Below, one piece after another: positions 23,721 through 32,470 of a DNA stretch of 64,000 bases. The position numbers and the translations under genes were made by a program. The stretch is from assembly GCA_947630025.1 (NCBI GenBank), contig CANRFZ010000001.1:150192-214191 (forward strand). The letters run 5' to 3'. Position 1 is the first letter of the stretch; every line of letters starts with the position of its first letter. Origin of the DNA: an uncultured Lachnospiraceae bacterium. Its GTDB lineage: Bacteria; Bacillota; Clostridia; Lachnospirales; Lachnospiraceae. A model generated the notes under the pieces. The model was not told the DNA's origin, searched no databases, and saw nothing but the letters and a program-made list of their open reading frames with translations.

Positions 23721-24635
23721 TTATTCTTTTACGCCGCCGATGGTCAGGCCGGTCACGAAATATCTCTGCAGGAACGGGTACAGACAGATAATCGGAAGCA
23801 TCGTCACGACGGTAGCCGCCGCGCGGATCGTAAGCGGTGTGATGGCCGCCGCAGCGCTGCCGCGCTCACTGGCCGACGCCGCGCTGCCGCTCTGCTGCAT
23901 AACTGAGGACAACAGTTTCATCAGCTCGTACTGCAGCGTTGTGTACTCGGTCTTCATTCTGTTATACAACATCGCGTCGAACCAAGAGTTCCAATGTCCT
24001 ACCGCCACAAACAGGACGATGGTCGCATATACCGGCTTGCACAGAGGAGAAATGATCTTTAAGAAGATCGTCATGTACCCCGCGCCGTCGAGCTGCGCCG
24101 ACTCCTCCAGACTGTCCGGCAGTCCCAGCATATAAGTCCGCAGCACCAGCATATTCCACGCGCTCACCATGCCGGGGATGACATATACCCAGAAGGTGCC
24201 TGTCAGATGCAGGTTTCGGTACAACAGGAATACCGGGATCAGACCGCCGTTGACGTACATCGTCACAACCCAGAACAGAGACAGCTGCGATTTGAACAGG
24301 AATCTCTTGCGGCTGACCACATAGGCCAGCAGCGCGTTGACCACCAGCGCGGTCGCCGTTCCCAGCACCGTTCTCGCCACCGTGATCTTGGCGCCCGTGA
24401 TCAGGTTTTCCATCGCCAGCACCGTCTGGTAGTTCTTGATGGCAAATTTTCTGGGCCACAGGTAGATGCCGCCGCGCACCGCGTCGATGCCGTCGTTAAA
24501 GGAGACGGCGACCGTATTCAGAACCGGGTACAACGTGATCACAACGAATGCGATCATAAATAAAGAATTAAGTATCGTAAAAACTTTACTTCCCGTAGAA
24601 CTTTTTACTTTTCTTGTATTCATCTCCGCATCCAC
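23721..24635 (-). CDS. Carbohydrate ABC transporter permease (LplC/YtcP type)
   Basis: About 300 residues with six hydrophobic helices. The EAA-loop region SLEESAQLDGAGYMTIFLKIISPL is the coupling site to the ATPase, and the C-terminus QRYFVTGLTIGGVKE is typical of this subfamily. It begins 3 nt after the other permease's stop. As in many YesMN/Lpl loci, no ATPase gene is present; a shared MsmX-like ATPase elsewhere is expected. Role: inner-membrane half of a complex-oligosaccharide importer. Confidence 0.9.
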   Translation of the reverse strand: MDAEMNTRKVKSSTGSKVFTILNSLFMIAFVVITLYPVLNTVAVSFNDGIDAVRGGIYLWPRKFAIKNYQTVLAMENLITGAKITVARTVLGTATALVVNALLAYVVSRKRFLFKSQLSLFWVVTMYVNGGLIPVFLLYRNLHLTGTFWVYVIPGMVSAWNMLVLRTYMLGLPDSLEESAQLDGAGYMTIFLKIISPLCKPVYATIVLFVAVGHWNSWFDAMLYNRMKTEYTTLQYELMKLLSSVMQQSGSAASASERGSAAAAITPLTIRAAATVVTMLPIICLYPFLQRYFVTGLTIGGVKE

Positions 24636-24638
24636 CTC

Positions 24639-25574
24639 CTAGAACAACCGTTCTTCACCGGCGCGCTTCGCCAGTTGATTACATATCACGATCAACGCGA
24701 TACTTACCGCGCTCTTAAAGATACCGGCTGCGGTACCGAGCGAGAAGTCGTTCTGGCTGATACCCCAGTTCAGAACGTAGATATCGATTGTCTGTGACAC
24801 GCTCTGTACCAGACCGTTACCCAGCAGGTACTGTACTTCAAATCCCGCGTTGAGCACGTTGCCGATGTTCATCAGCAGCAGGATCATGATCGTGGGTTTG
24901 ATGCCCGGAAGCGTTATATAACGTATCTTCTGCAGCCTGCTGGCGCCGTCGATGGAGGCCGCCTCGTACAGACTGGGATCTATCGCAGTAATAGCTGCCA
25001 AATAAATAATTGCATTCCATCCGGTCTCCTTCCAGCAGTTGGCGAACGCCACGATCGGCCAGAAGTATTTGGGATGTGCAAAAAAGTTAATCGCACTGTC
25101 AATAATGCCTGCCCTCATCAGCAAGTCATTGATGATACCAGTACTGGAGAGGGCGTCATGCAGAATACCGGTAACAACGATCCACGAAAGGAAGTGGGGC
25201 AGATAGGAAATGGTCTGCACCGTTTTCTTCGCGATCGAGGAACGGATCTCGTTTAATAGCACCGCAAACAGGATCGCCATGACCGTGGTTGTGACCAGAT
25301 TCAGCACACCCATGCAGAAAGTGTTTCTGATTACCCTGATAAAAGCGGCGTCTTCAAACAGAAACTTAAATTTGTTCAGTCCGATGAACTGGGAGCCCAA
25401 GATTCCTTTGGCCGGTTTAAAATTCTGGAACGCCATAATCCAGCCGGTCAGGGGCCAGTAATAAAAGATAAAACCATAGACCGTCACCAAAAAGGCTATG
25501 ATGAGCAGGGATTTCTGCCGCTTGACCTCTTTCCAAGTGATTTTTTTGTCTTTTTTTGCCTTTGTCTGAGCCAT
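24639..25574 (-). CDS. ABC transporter permease (LplB/YteP type)
   Basis: A 311-residue membrane protein. The N-terminal helix IAFLVTVYGFIFYYWPLTGWIM and the EAA loop DPSLYEAASIDGASRLQKIRYI identify the LplB-type partner. NWGISQNDFSLGTAAGIFKSAVS near the end is a family signature. It follows the solute-binding protein gene across a terminator-like hairpin that would reduce its expression relative to the binding protein. Confidence 0.9.
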   Translation of the reverse strand: MAQTKAKKDKKITWKEVKRQKSLLIIAFLVTVYGFIFYYWPLTGWIMAFQNFKPAKGILGSQFIGLNKFKFLFEDAAFIRVIRNTFCMGVLNLVTTTVMAILFAVLLNEIRSSIAKKTVQTISYLPHFLSWIVVTGILHDALSSTGIINDLLMRAGIIDSAINFFAHPKYFWPIVAFANCWKETGWNAIIYLAAITAIDPSLYEAASIDGASRLQKIRYITLPGIKPTIMILLLMNIGNVLNAGFEVQYLLGNGLVQSVSQTIDIYVLNWGISQNDFSLGTAAGIFKSAVSIALIVICNQLAKRAGEERLF

Positions 25575-25597
25575 TACATCACTCCTATCTCTACAAA

Positions 25598-25642
25598 AAA
25601 GGCAGCAACAGTCTTCATTATGGAATCCTTATTGCTGCCTTT
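25598..25642 (-). terminator. Attenuating hairpin between binding protein and permeases
   Basis: AAAGGCAGCAA (25598-25608) pairs with TTGCTGCCTTT (25632-25642), an 11-bp stem followed on the minus strand by TTTTTTG. Such partial terminators commonly keep the solute-binding protein more abundant than its permeases. Confidence 0.7.
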
Positions 25643-25683
25643 CGTGCAACTATTTCAGAATGCTGCCATTCCGATTCCCCTGA

Positions 25684-27408
25684 TTATTTGAAGGTATCGA
25701 GGATAGCCTGCATCTCACTGATGAAATCCTGCGGGTTACAAGCGTTGTACTGTGTCATGTACTCATCCCACGCCGCATCAAAATCAGGAGCCATAACTAC
25801 CTTAGGCAGATACTCGTGCTTTACGTCGCCCATCTTAGCCCATGCTACACCGCCGGGTGTCTCTGTCGTGAAGTTGTTGGAGTAGCTGTACATCGGGAAC
25901 CAAGGGCCGTTCGTCTCCTGTACGGAACCGATCATGTCTACGTAGTTACGTGCGCCGTATGCGTCGAAGCAGTTCTTCAGAGGCTCAGCCATACCGTTCT
26001 GGAACTCAGACGTCTGCTCCTCGGGCTTGTTGGCGTTGATACCGTCACGGCTCGTGCCGCCCCACTGAGGCATATAGGAGTACTGGCACAGGTGGGATGC
26101 CTGATAGGAGGTGTCCGCACACTTCATTCTCTGGTCTTCCGTTCTGTAGTATAAGCCGTCAGCGTCTACACTGTAGTCTACGTCCTTTACGCCCCAGAAT
26201 CTCAGGTCATGGAGTTCCTGATCCATCGCGCAGTCTACGAGGAACTTGAACGCCTTGTCTGGATCTTTGCAGTCAACCGTGATCGCCACGCCGGATGCCT
26301 GGTTTACCGTATCGTCATAAGTATGCCATCTGTTGTCCATGCCTTCGCTTGTGGTCAGGCCCAGCGGAACGTAGTTGCAGCCCTGCTTGTCAAGGCCCTG
26401 CTGCTTGAATACATCGTTTACCGTGTATGCGAAATCCCACCACTGGTCAACCATGCCGAGAACACGTCCCGTGGACAGCTTCGCGATGTACTCGTCATAC
26501 GTCTGCGTTGCAAACTCGGTGTCGATCAGGCCGGCATTGTATGCCTCGTTCAGCTTCTGCAGATACAACTTGGTATCTTCGGAAGTGTTGTAATCCTCAA
26601 CGGTCATCGTCTCTTTGTTGACGATGACGGAACCGTCGTTAGGATAGCCTGCCAGGAACTCGCCGGCATTCTCCAGACAGAAATATCTCCAGTCTTCGCA
26701 GAGAATCGTGTAAGGGATGTTCGGCGTGCCGTCTTCCATCGTCGGATTTGCCGCCGCATAGTCTTCCAGTACCTTGAAGTACTCATCCAGCGTGTTGATC
26801 TCCGGATAGCCTGCCCACTCCAGAACTCTTACCTGAATCCAGAATGCCTCGTCGTTATGTGTCGTCGTCGTGCTCTCGCCCATCGTGTTGCCGAACGGAT
26901 TGATCCAGTAGATATGTCCGTCGGGCTGGCGGAACTTCTCCCACTCGTCCTCGGTAAACCAAGTCTCCTTGAACTCAGGGTACTGGTCGATATAATCATC
27001 CAGCGGAAGCAGCGCGCCCGCGTCTACCAGCTGTCCCATCTCGTCACTGTCGATGTAGTCGGGGTACTCGCCGCCGGCGATCAGCGTACCGGTCGCCTCG
27101 GCAGCCGTCTGGCCTGTCAGCCATGTCTCTTTGATCTTTACGCCCCATTTCTGAGCGATCATGTCCGCGATCTCGTTGTCGCTGTTGATCTCGGAGCCGG
27201 GCATCGTGATAAACATCGTGAAGTCCGTCACATCTCCGGATGCCGCCGCATCGGAACCAGCGTCAGCCGCGTCTGTGCCCGCAGCATCCGTAGACGCCGC
27301 GCCCGATCCTGCGGAACTGTCGGAAGCAGCTCCCGAACCGCCGCAGCCTGCCAGCGCAGATACCGTAACCGCAGATGCAAGCAGAAGTGTTATCAGTTTC
27401 TTCTTCAT
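25684..27408 (-). CDS. Extracellular solute-binding lipoprotein (LplA type)
   Basis: Signal peptide with lipobox SALAGCGGSG (Cys about residue 22), then an A/S/D-rich linker of 30 residues and a mature domain of about 520 residues, the long LplA/YtcQ class that binds oligosaccharides. MPGSEINSDNEIADMIAQKW and GEYPDYIDSDEMGQLVDAGA are typical blocks. RBS AGGAGG precedes the ATG. It is the outer-face component of the importer formed with the two downstream permeases. Confidence 0.9.
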   Translation of the reverse strand: MKKKLITLLLASAVTVSALAGCGGSGAASDSSAGSGAASTDAAGTDAADAGSDAAASGDVTDFTMFITMPGSEINSDNEIADMIAQKWGVKIKETWLTGQTAAEATGTLIAGGEYPDYIDSDEMGQLVDAGALLPLDDYIDQYPEFKETWFTEDEWEKFRQPDGHIYWINPFGNTMGESTTTTHNDEAFWIQVRVLEWAGYPEINTLDEYFKVLEDYAAANPTMEDGTPNIPYTILCEDWRYFCLENAGEFLAGYPNDGSVIVNKETMTVEDYNTSEDTKLYLQKLNEAYNAGLIDTEFATQTYDEYIAKLSTGRVLGMVDQWWDFAYTVNDVFKQQGLDKQGCNYVPLGLTTSEGMDNRWHTYDDTVNQASGVAITVDCKDPDKAFKFLVDCAMDQELHDLRFWGVKDVDYSVDADGLYYRTEDQRMKCADTSYQASHLCQYSYMPQWGGTSRDGINANKPEEQTSEFQNGMAEPLKNCFDAYGARNYVDMIGSVQETNGPWFPMYSYSNNFTTETPGGVAWAKMGDVKHEYLPKVVMAPDFDAAWDEYMTQYNACNPQDFISEMQAILDTFK

Positions 27409-27452
27409 CTTTTATCCTCCTTTTGGTCGCAATTTATGATTGCTTTATCATT

Positions 27453-27480
27453 ATTTTACAATTTATTCATATTTGCTCAA
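27453..27480 (-). promoter_or_regulatory. Promoter of the solute-binding protein gene
   Basis: TTGAGC (27475-27480) and TAAAAT (27453-27458) on the minus strand with 16-nt spacing, 45 nt before the ATG. Likely the YesN-controlled promoter. Confidence 0.6.
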
Positions 27481-27494
27481 CCCGACAAAGCATA

Positions 27495-27554
27495 GAAAAA
27501 AGCCCGACAAATTATAGTTGCACAACGCACACTGTAATCTGTCGGGCCTTTTGG
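27495..27554 (-). terminator. Terminator of the response-regulator gene
   Basis: On the minus strand AAAAGGCCCGACA and TGTCGGGCTTTTTT form a strong stem with a 30-nt loop, 15 nt after the YesN stop. It separates the regulatory genes from the transport operon. Confidence 0.75.
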
Positions 27555-27568
27555 TCAAAATGCCTCCG

Positions 27569-28708
27569 CTATTTGACCTGTTTCCGGTATTTTGCCGGGG
27601 TACACCCCTTCAGCGCGATAAACTTGTTGATAAAATAGTCCAGATCCTTGTACCCCACTTCTTCCGCGATCTCATAGATCTTCTTGTCGGAATATAGCAG
27701 AAGCTCCACCGCTTTCTCGATGCGGACGCGGTTCAGATAATCTTTAAAGGATTCCCCGTACTGCTTCTTAAAGCTCTGCCCCAGATAGGCGGCGTTCACA
27801 TAGTATTTCTTCCCCATGTCCTTTAAGGTCAGGTTCTCCTTATAATTCTGCTTGATATCCTCCTCGATCCGGCTGAGCACGCCGTGGCTCTGGCTGGCGC
27901 GCAGATCCATCAGATAATCGCCGTATTCTAACAATAGCGCCGTCAGGCTGGCCTCGTTGTCCTCGCTGTCTGCTTTGTCTAACGCCGCCTCGCGGATAAA
28001 CTGCACCACATCGCCCTGGCTGCAGTTCTCGTCCTGCTCCGATGCCAGATGCAGCAGCTCGAACATCAGGTAGTTCACGGCCATATTGATCATGGCCGCG
28101 TCGGATTTTTCCTTGGTCATATCCGCATAGAGCTGCCGGGCATAACGGGAGATGTCTTCCCTGTCGTTGATCTTCACCGCGCGGATCAGCTCGTCGATGA
28201 GCTGCTTGTCCACCGTCCTGTCCGCGTCGTTCCGGTTCACATCGCTACCGGGATCAAAATTGCGCAGCGATGTCAGGAAGTCCGCACCCCCCCCCAGAAA
28301 CGCATTGGTCTCCCTCTGCTTCTGCCGCAAGGCCTCGAAGCACTGTCTGACGCGGTCGAGCATCCGCAGCAGCTCCTCCTTGTCGATGGGCTTCAGCAGA
28401 TAGTCCAGACATTCGTTGTGCAGGGCTGTGCGGACATATTCAAAATCATTGTAGCCGCTCAGCATGGCAAAATAGGCGCCGGACAGTTTCTCCCGCCGGA
28501 TCTTTTCCACCAGCTCCAATCCCGTCATCCCCGGCATCTTGATGTCGGTGATCATCAGGTCGATCTGCTCCCGCGCCAGAACTTCCAGCGCTTCATAGGC
28601 GTTGGACACCTTCGCCGCGATCTCGAATCCCTCCTTGTTCCAGTCGATGAGCACGGACAGGCCTTCCAGAATGAAAGGCTCGTCGTCCACAAGCAAGACC
28701 TTCAGCAT
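27569..28708 (-). CDS. YesN-type response regulator with AraC HTH
   Basis: Receiver domain 1-125 (VDDEP at residues 7-11, phospho-acceptor Asp55 in MITDIKMPG, Lys106 in LLKPI), a variable helical middle, and a C-terminal AraC-type double HTH (MGKKYYVNAAYLGQSFKKQY, IAEEVGYKDLDYFINKF). It pairs with the YesM kinase upstream and should activate the sugar-transport operon. A run of nine G encodes Gly139-Gly141 just after the receiver; slippage would shift the frame and remove the DNA-binding half. RBS GGGGG is 6 nt before the ATG. Confidence 0.9.
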   Translation of the reverse strand: MLKVLLVDDEPFILEGLSVLIDWNKEGFEIAAKVSNAYEALEVLAREQIDLMITDIKMPGMTGLELVEKIRREKLSGAYFAMLSGYNDFEYVRTALHNECLDYLLKPIDKEELLRMLDRVRQCFEALRQKQRETNAFLGGGADFLTSLRNFDPGSDVNRNDADRTVDKQLIDELIRAVKINDREDISRYARQLYADMTKEKSDAAMINMAVNYLMFELLHLASEQDENCSQGDVVQFIREAALDKADSEDNEASLTALLLEYGDYLMDLRASQSHGVLSRIEEDIKQNYKENLTLKDMGKKYYVNAAYLGQSFKKQYGESFKDYLNRVRIEKAVELLLYSDKKIYEIAEEVGYKDLDYFINKFIALKGCTPAKYRKQVK

Positions 28709-28753
28709 TTTGTTCCCCCGTTTCTACACTTCCGCTTTCACTGCTTCTTTTCT

Positions 28754-30622
28754 CTATCTTTCTGCGGTTTCCGCTTCCACTCGTTGTTCTTCCGCGGTTT
28801 CCGCTTCCGCGCCCTGCTCCTCCGCTTCTTCCGCCGCCTTTGGCAGCTTTTCCGTCGGAATGCGGATAAGCACCATCGTGCCCGCGCCGGGCTCGCTGTC
28901 CATCTCGAAAGACACCGTATCCTCCGACGCCATTTTAAGCCGCAGCGCCGCGTTCAGGATTCCCACGTGCCTGCTGCTCTTTAACATTTCTATGCGGACG
29001 TTCCGCATATCCTCCAGCATCTGCCTGCACTGCTCCTCCTGCATTCCGTTGCCGGTGTCCTCCACCTCCATGACCAGCCTGCCGTCTTCTATATATATGC
29101 GCACGAACACCCGGCTTGCCAGCGTCTTCTTCTCCATGCCGTGAACGCAGGCGTTCTCCACAAAGGTGACTACCGACAACTTGGGAATGCGGTAATCCAT
29201 GCACTCCTCATCGACGTTGATCTGATAGGACAGGCGCTCTCCGAAACGGTATTTCTGCAGTTCCAGATAGGCTTCGATAAACCGGATCTCGTCGCCGATG
29301 CGCACCAGATCGCCGCCCCATTCCACGTTCTGCCGCTCCATCAGCGCCAGCTTCTGCACCATGTCCGCCGTCTCGTACTCCCGTTTGAGCACACTGTGCA
29401 TACGGATGCTCTCCAGCGCGTTAAACAGAAAATGCGGGTTGATCTGGCTATGGAGCGCCAATAGCTCCGCCTTCTGTCTGGCGATGTCGATCTCCTGACT
29501 CCTGAGCCTGTTCTTATAGACCGTCTGAATCAGTTCGTTCATCCGCCGCGCCATCCGGTTATAGCTCTGCATCAGCGAACCGATCTCGTCGCTGCCCCGG
29601 ACTTCCGGAAGCTGCACCAGCTCGTCGCCCTCCACGCCGCCAAACACCTTTTCCATCTGCCGCAGCCTCTCGGTAAAGGAGCGGTTGATCAGTCCCATCA
29701 TCAGAAACGGCAGCAGCACGTTGAGACAGAGCAGCCCCGCGATCAGCGGCAGATTTTTCAGCAGCACCTGCCCGGCGTCGATCTCAGGCTGCATGGCATA
29801 GATATCCAGAACGCTGCCGTAAATATTCATCGTCGTGTGCGCATCCGCGCGCGACGCAAGCTCCGCATCCATGCGCTCAAACGGCACCTGCAGGCCGCCC
29901 CTTCCGTCGTTGGAAAAGAGAATCCTGTCGCCGTCGCAGACATAGAGCACCGCGTCGTACTGGGCGTTCAAAATCTGCTGGGAAATCCCGCTGTAGTCCA
30001 GATCGATTCTGATCACGCTCTTTTCATTGTTGCGGCGGTAATAGTCCATATGCCGCACCAGAGAGACCGCCCGCTGCTCCTTCCTGCCGTCTTCCACGTA
30101 CTCGGAAAAAAGCACCACTTCCCTGCCGCTGTCTTCCAGCTTACGGTACCACCAAGCATCCTGCGCCATATCCAGTCTCTGAAAATATCCGCCGTTTACG
30201 ATGCCGTCATTGTCGCAGTAGATCACGGCGTTGTAATGGCCGTTGCTGACTCCCACCGCATAGAGGGAATCCTTGGTAAATTTCAGATACTTGTCATAGT
30301 AATCTAACGGCGACGTAAACTCCTGCTTGATAAACTCGTTCACATAGCGGTTGACGTAGATATTCTGCATCAGGCCCACCGCGCTTCTGACCGAATCGCT
30401 GATCGTATACTTCACCGCCTCGGCAGCGTTGTACGTCTCCTGCCGCGCCGCCCGCCGCTCCTCGTTGATAATCAGCGAGAAGATCACGCTGTCGCTGACC
30501 AGCAGCGGCAGCAGCACGCAGAAAATCTGTATCAGCCACAACTTCTTCCGCAGGCGCATATGATCCAGCCGGTTCAGGATCTTTTCCGTAAAATAATGTT
30601 TTCCCTTCGTTCCTTTTTTCAT
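28754..30622 (-). CDS. YesM-type sensor histidine kinase
   Basis: Two membrane helices (about residues 27-47 and 285-305) flank an extracellular sensor domain; then HAMP, the HisKA_7TM-type block LHSQINPHFLFNALESIRM with the phospho-His, and an HATPase (VENACVHGMEKK, EVEDTGNGM). The C-terminus is a low-complexity E/A/T repeat. It starts the two-gene signalling unit that senses oligosaccharides outside the cell. Confidence 0.9.
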   Translation of the reverse strand: MKKGTKGKHYFTEKILNRLDHMRLRKKLWLIQIFCVLLPLLVSDSVIFSLIINEERRAARQETYNAAEAVKYTISDSVRSAVGLMQNIYVNRYVNEFIKQEFTSPLDYYDKYLKFTKDSLYAVGVSNGHYNAVIYCDNDGIVNGGYFQRLDMAQDAWWYRKLEDSGREVVLFSEYVEDGRKEQRAVSLVRHMDYYRRNNEKSVIRIDLDYSGISQQILNAQYDAVLYVCDGDRILFSNDGRGGLQVPFERMDAELASRADAHTTMNIYGSVLDIYAMQPEIDAGQVLLKNLPLIAGLLCLNVLLPFLMMGLINRSFTERLRQMEKVFGGVEGDELVQLPEVRGSDEIGSLMQSYNRMARRMNELIQTVYKNRLRSQEIDIARQKAELLALHSQINPHFLFNALESIRMHSVLKREYETADMVQKLALMERQNVEWGGDLVRIGDEIRFIEAYLELQKYRFGERLSYQINVDEECMDYRIPKLSVVTFVENACVHGMEKKTLASRVFVRIYIEDGRLVMEVEDTGNGMQEEQCRQMLEDMRNVRIEMLKSSRHVGILNAALRLKMASEDTVSFEMDSEPGAGTMVLIRIPTEKLPKAAEEAEEQGAEAETAEEQRVEAETAER

Positions 30623-30740
30623 ACTTCCCTTTTTATGATGCCGCCGCCGCTATCTGATGCAAAGACTATCCGCCCGTCGCGGGATTCTACCTGTCTGCCG
30701 CGGCTCGGTGCGGGATTCTGCCTGCCTGCCGCGCCTTTCG

Positions 30741-32180
30741 TTACTTGGCCGCGCCGCAGCCCAGCGTAAACGATTTCAGTCCGGCCACGCCGCCGCCCCT
30801 GTAGGTGATGTAAAACGCATATACGCCGTCCGGCAGCTCCACGTCCGCCGTGTAAGTCTCCCACACATTCGTAAAGGCCACCGGCAGCGTGGCGACCACT
30901 TCGCCATCCCACGCCGTCCGTATCTCGAACGCGCCGTCAATGTAACCTCTGGCCGTGACGGAGATGCTGCGGACATTCCGGCAGTCGAAATATTTAAACC
31001 CGGCGGTGGCGGAGTCCTTCATATTGGCCAGATAGCCTTCCTCCTCGTCGCCGTCCCTGCCCTCCTGCACGATCTTAGGGAAACGGTCGTCGCCGACATA
31101 CACCGAAGGCTCGTCGGTAAACAGGTTGCACGCCAGATAAGCGGGGTGCTCTCCCTCGCCTTTAAGCGGCCCGCCGTTTAGCCCGCAGGACGTCATCTCC
31201 ACCTGCGGAATGCCGCCGTCCTCCCGGAACGAAATCTCCTCGGCGCAGCCCTGTCTGCTATACCATGTACCGTTAGTATGTCTATGATAAAAAATATACC
31301 ACTTTTCGCCGATCCGCACAATGCTGCCGTGATTGTTCGCCCCGTATGCCATCGGCTGCTCGGCGGGCTTGTAAGTGTCGATATGCAGATCGCAGTTGCT
31401 GATGATCACGCCGCCGTAAGTGAAGCTGCCGTCAGGTCTGTCACAGGTGGCGTAGCATAGCTCGTGCATCACCTGAGAGGAATAGATCAGATAGTAGACG
31501 TCCCCTCTCCTGCGGATCGAGGGCGCCTCAAAGAACGCATGGCCCTCATAGCCCGTGCCGTCGCTATACTCGCAGCCCGGCGCCACGATACGCGGCGCCT
31601 GCCGGACGGTCAGCATATCCTCTCCCAGCAGCGTACACATCGCGCCCGTTCTGGAGCGGTCTCCCTGCCCGCAGAACCCGGTATACAGCCAAGTGTCCTT
31701 CCCTTCCGTCAGCACGCCCGGATCGAACTGCGGCTCGTCGCCGGGACGCTCTCCCAGCCTGACGCCGTCCTCATAGTGCACGTAGCCGTAGAAACTGTAT
31801 TCGCCCGCCGGCGTATCGCACACCGCCACCGAGACGACGGAAACCTTGTCCAGCACATAATACAGATAATATCTGCCGTCCGGCCCCACCGTGACGTCCG
31901 GCGCGTACAGATTCATCTTGCCCTCGCGGTTCAGCGGATCAGCGGTCTTACGGTAGATCACTCCTTCGCACCGCCAGCTCCCCGGATCGTCCACCGGCGC
32001 CGACCAGCAGACGTAATCCCCCATGCAGAAGACGTAGCCGTTATAAAAATCGTGGGAACCGTACACATATACCCTGTCGCCGAAGACATAAGGTTCTCCG
32101 TCGGGAATATACTCCCACGACGGCAGGTACGGATTGTATGCTTCTTTTTTCATAGACTCTCTCACTGCCTCCGTTTCCAT
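30741..32180 (-). CDS. Family 43 glycoside hydrolase (arabinofuranosidase/xylosidase type)
   Basis: Five-bladed GH43 features: YVYGSHD with the first catalytic Asp region at the N-terminus, NLYAPDVTVGPDGRYYLYY, and EAPSIRRRGDVYYLIYSS with the acid Glu. Residues 340-479 form a beta-sandwich (FKYFDCRNVRSISVTARGYIDG) resembling a CBM6-type module. No signal peptide, so it acts in the cytoplasm on imported oligosaccharides. The start is uncertain: 32180, or 32153 where AGAGAG precedes MKKEAYN. Confidence 0.85.
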   Translation of the reverse strand: METEAVRESMKKEAYNPYLPSWEYIPDGEPYVFGDRVYVYGSHDFYNGYVFCMGDYVCWSAPVDDPGSWRCEGVIYRKTADPLNREGKMNLYAPDVTVGPDGRYYLYYVLDKVSVVSVAVCDTPAGEYSFYGYVHYEDGVRLGERPGDEPQFDPGVLTEGKDTWLYTGFCGQGDRSRTGAMCTLLGEDMLTVRQAPRIVAPGCEYSDGTGYEGHAFFEAPSIRRRGDVYYLIYSSQVMHELCYATCDRPDGSFTYGGVIISNCDLHIDTYKPAEQPMAYGANNHGSIVRIGEKWYIFYHRHTNGTWYSRQGCAEEISFREDGGIPQVEMTSCGLNGGPLKGEGEHPAYLACNLFTDEPSVYVGDDRFPKIVQEGRDGDEEEGYLANMKDSATAGFKYFDCRNVRSISVTARGYIDGAFEIRTAWDGEVVATLPVAFTNVWETYTADVELPDGVYAFYITYRGGGVAGLKSFTLGCGAAK

Positions 32181-32313
32181 AGCTTGTCACACTGTCCTTT
32201 TTCATCTGCTGCGGTGTCTCCGGCTGCCCCTCCGCGCCGCGGTCCGGTGCAAAAGGCTCCTGCGGACTTCACCGTTTCGGTGCGCCGCGCGCGTGCTAAG
32301 CCTCTGACGCAAA

Positions 32314-32341
32314 TAGGAGTTGGCATAGCGGCCAACTCCTA
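32314..32341 (-). terminator. Hairpin downstream of the chemoreceptor gene
   Basis: Perfect 11-bp stem TAGGAGTTGGC/GCCAACTCCTA with a 6-nt loop, 130 nt past the receptor stop. The T run is poor, so a processing or weak termination site is also possible. The rest of 32181-32470 holds only a short tandem repeat. Confidence 0.4.
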
Positions 32342-32405
32342 CATCATGCCATATTCTCTCATGCCGGCGCATAGCCGTAACATCACTCATTCATGCGTTC
32401 TGCAC

Positions 32406-32454
32406 GGCAGTTTACTCATGTCAAGCGCGCGGCAGTTACTCATGTCAGGCGCGC
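32406..32454. repeat. 24-25 bp tandem duplication
   Basis: Two copies of a unit reading GGCAGTT(T)ACTCATGTCA and ending GCGCGC, directly after the chemoreceptor stop. Likely a recent slippage duplication. Confidence 0.7.
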
Positions 32455-32470
32455 AGCGGTTCTCCGGCGG

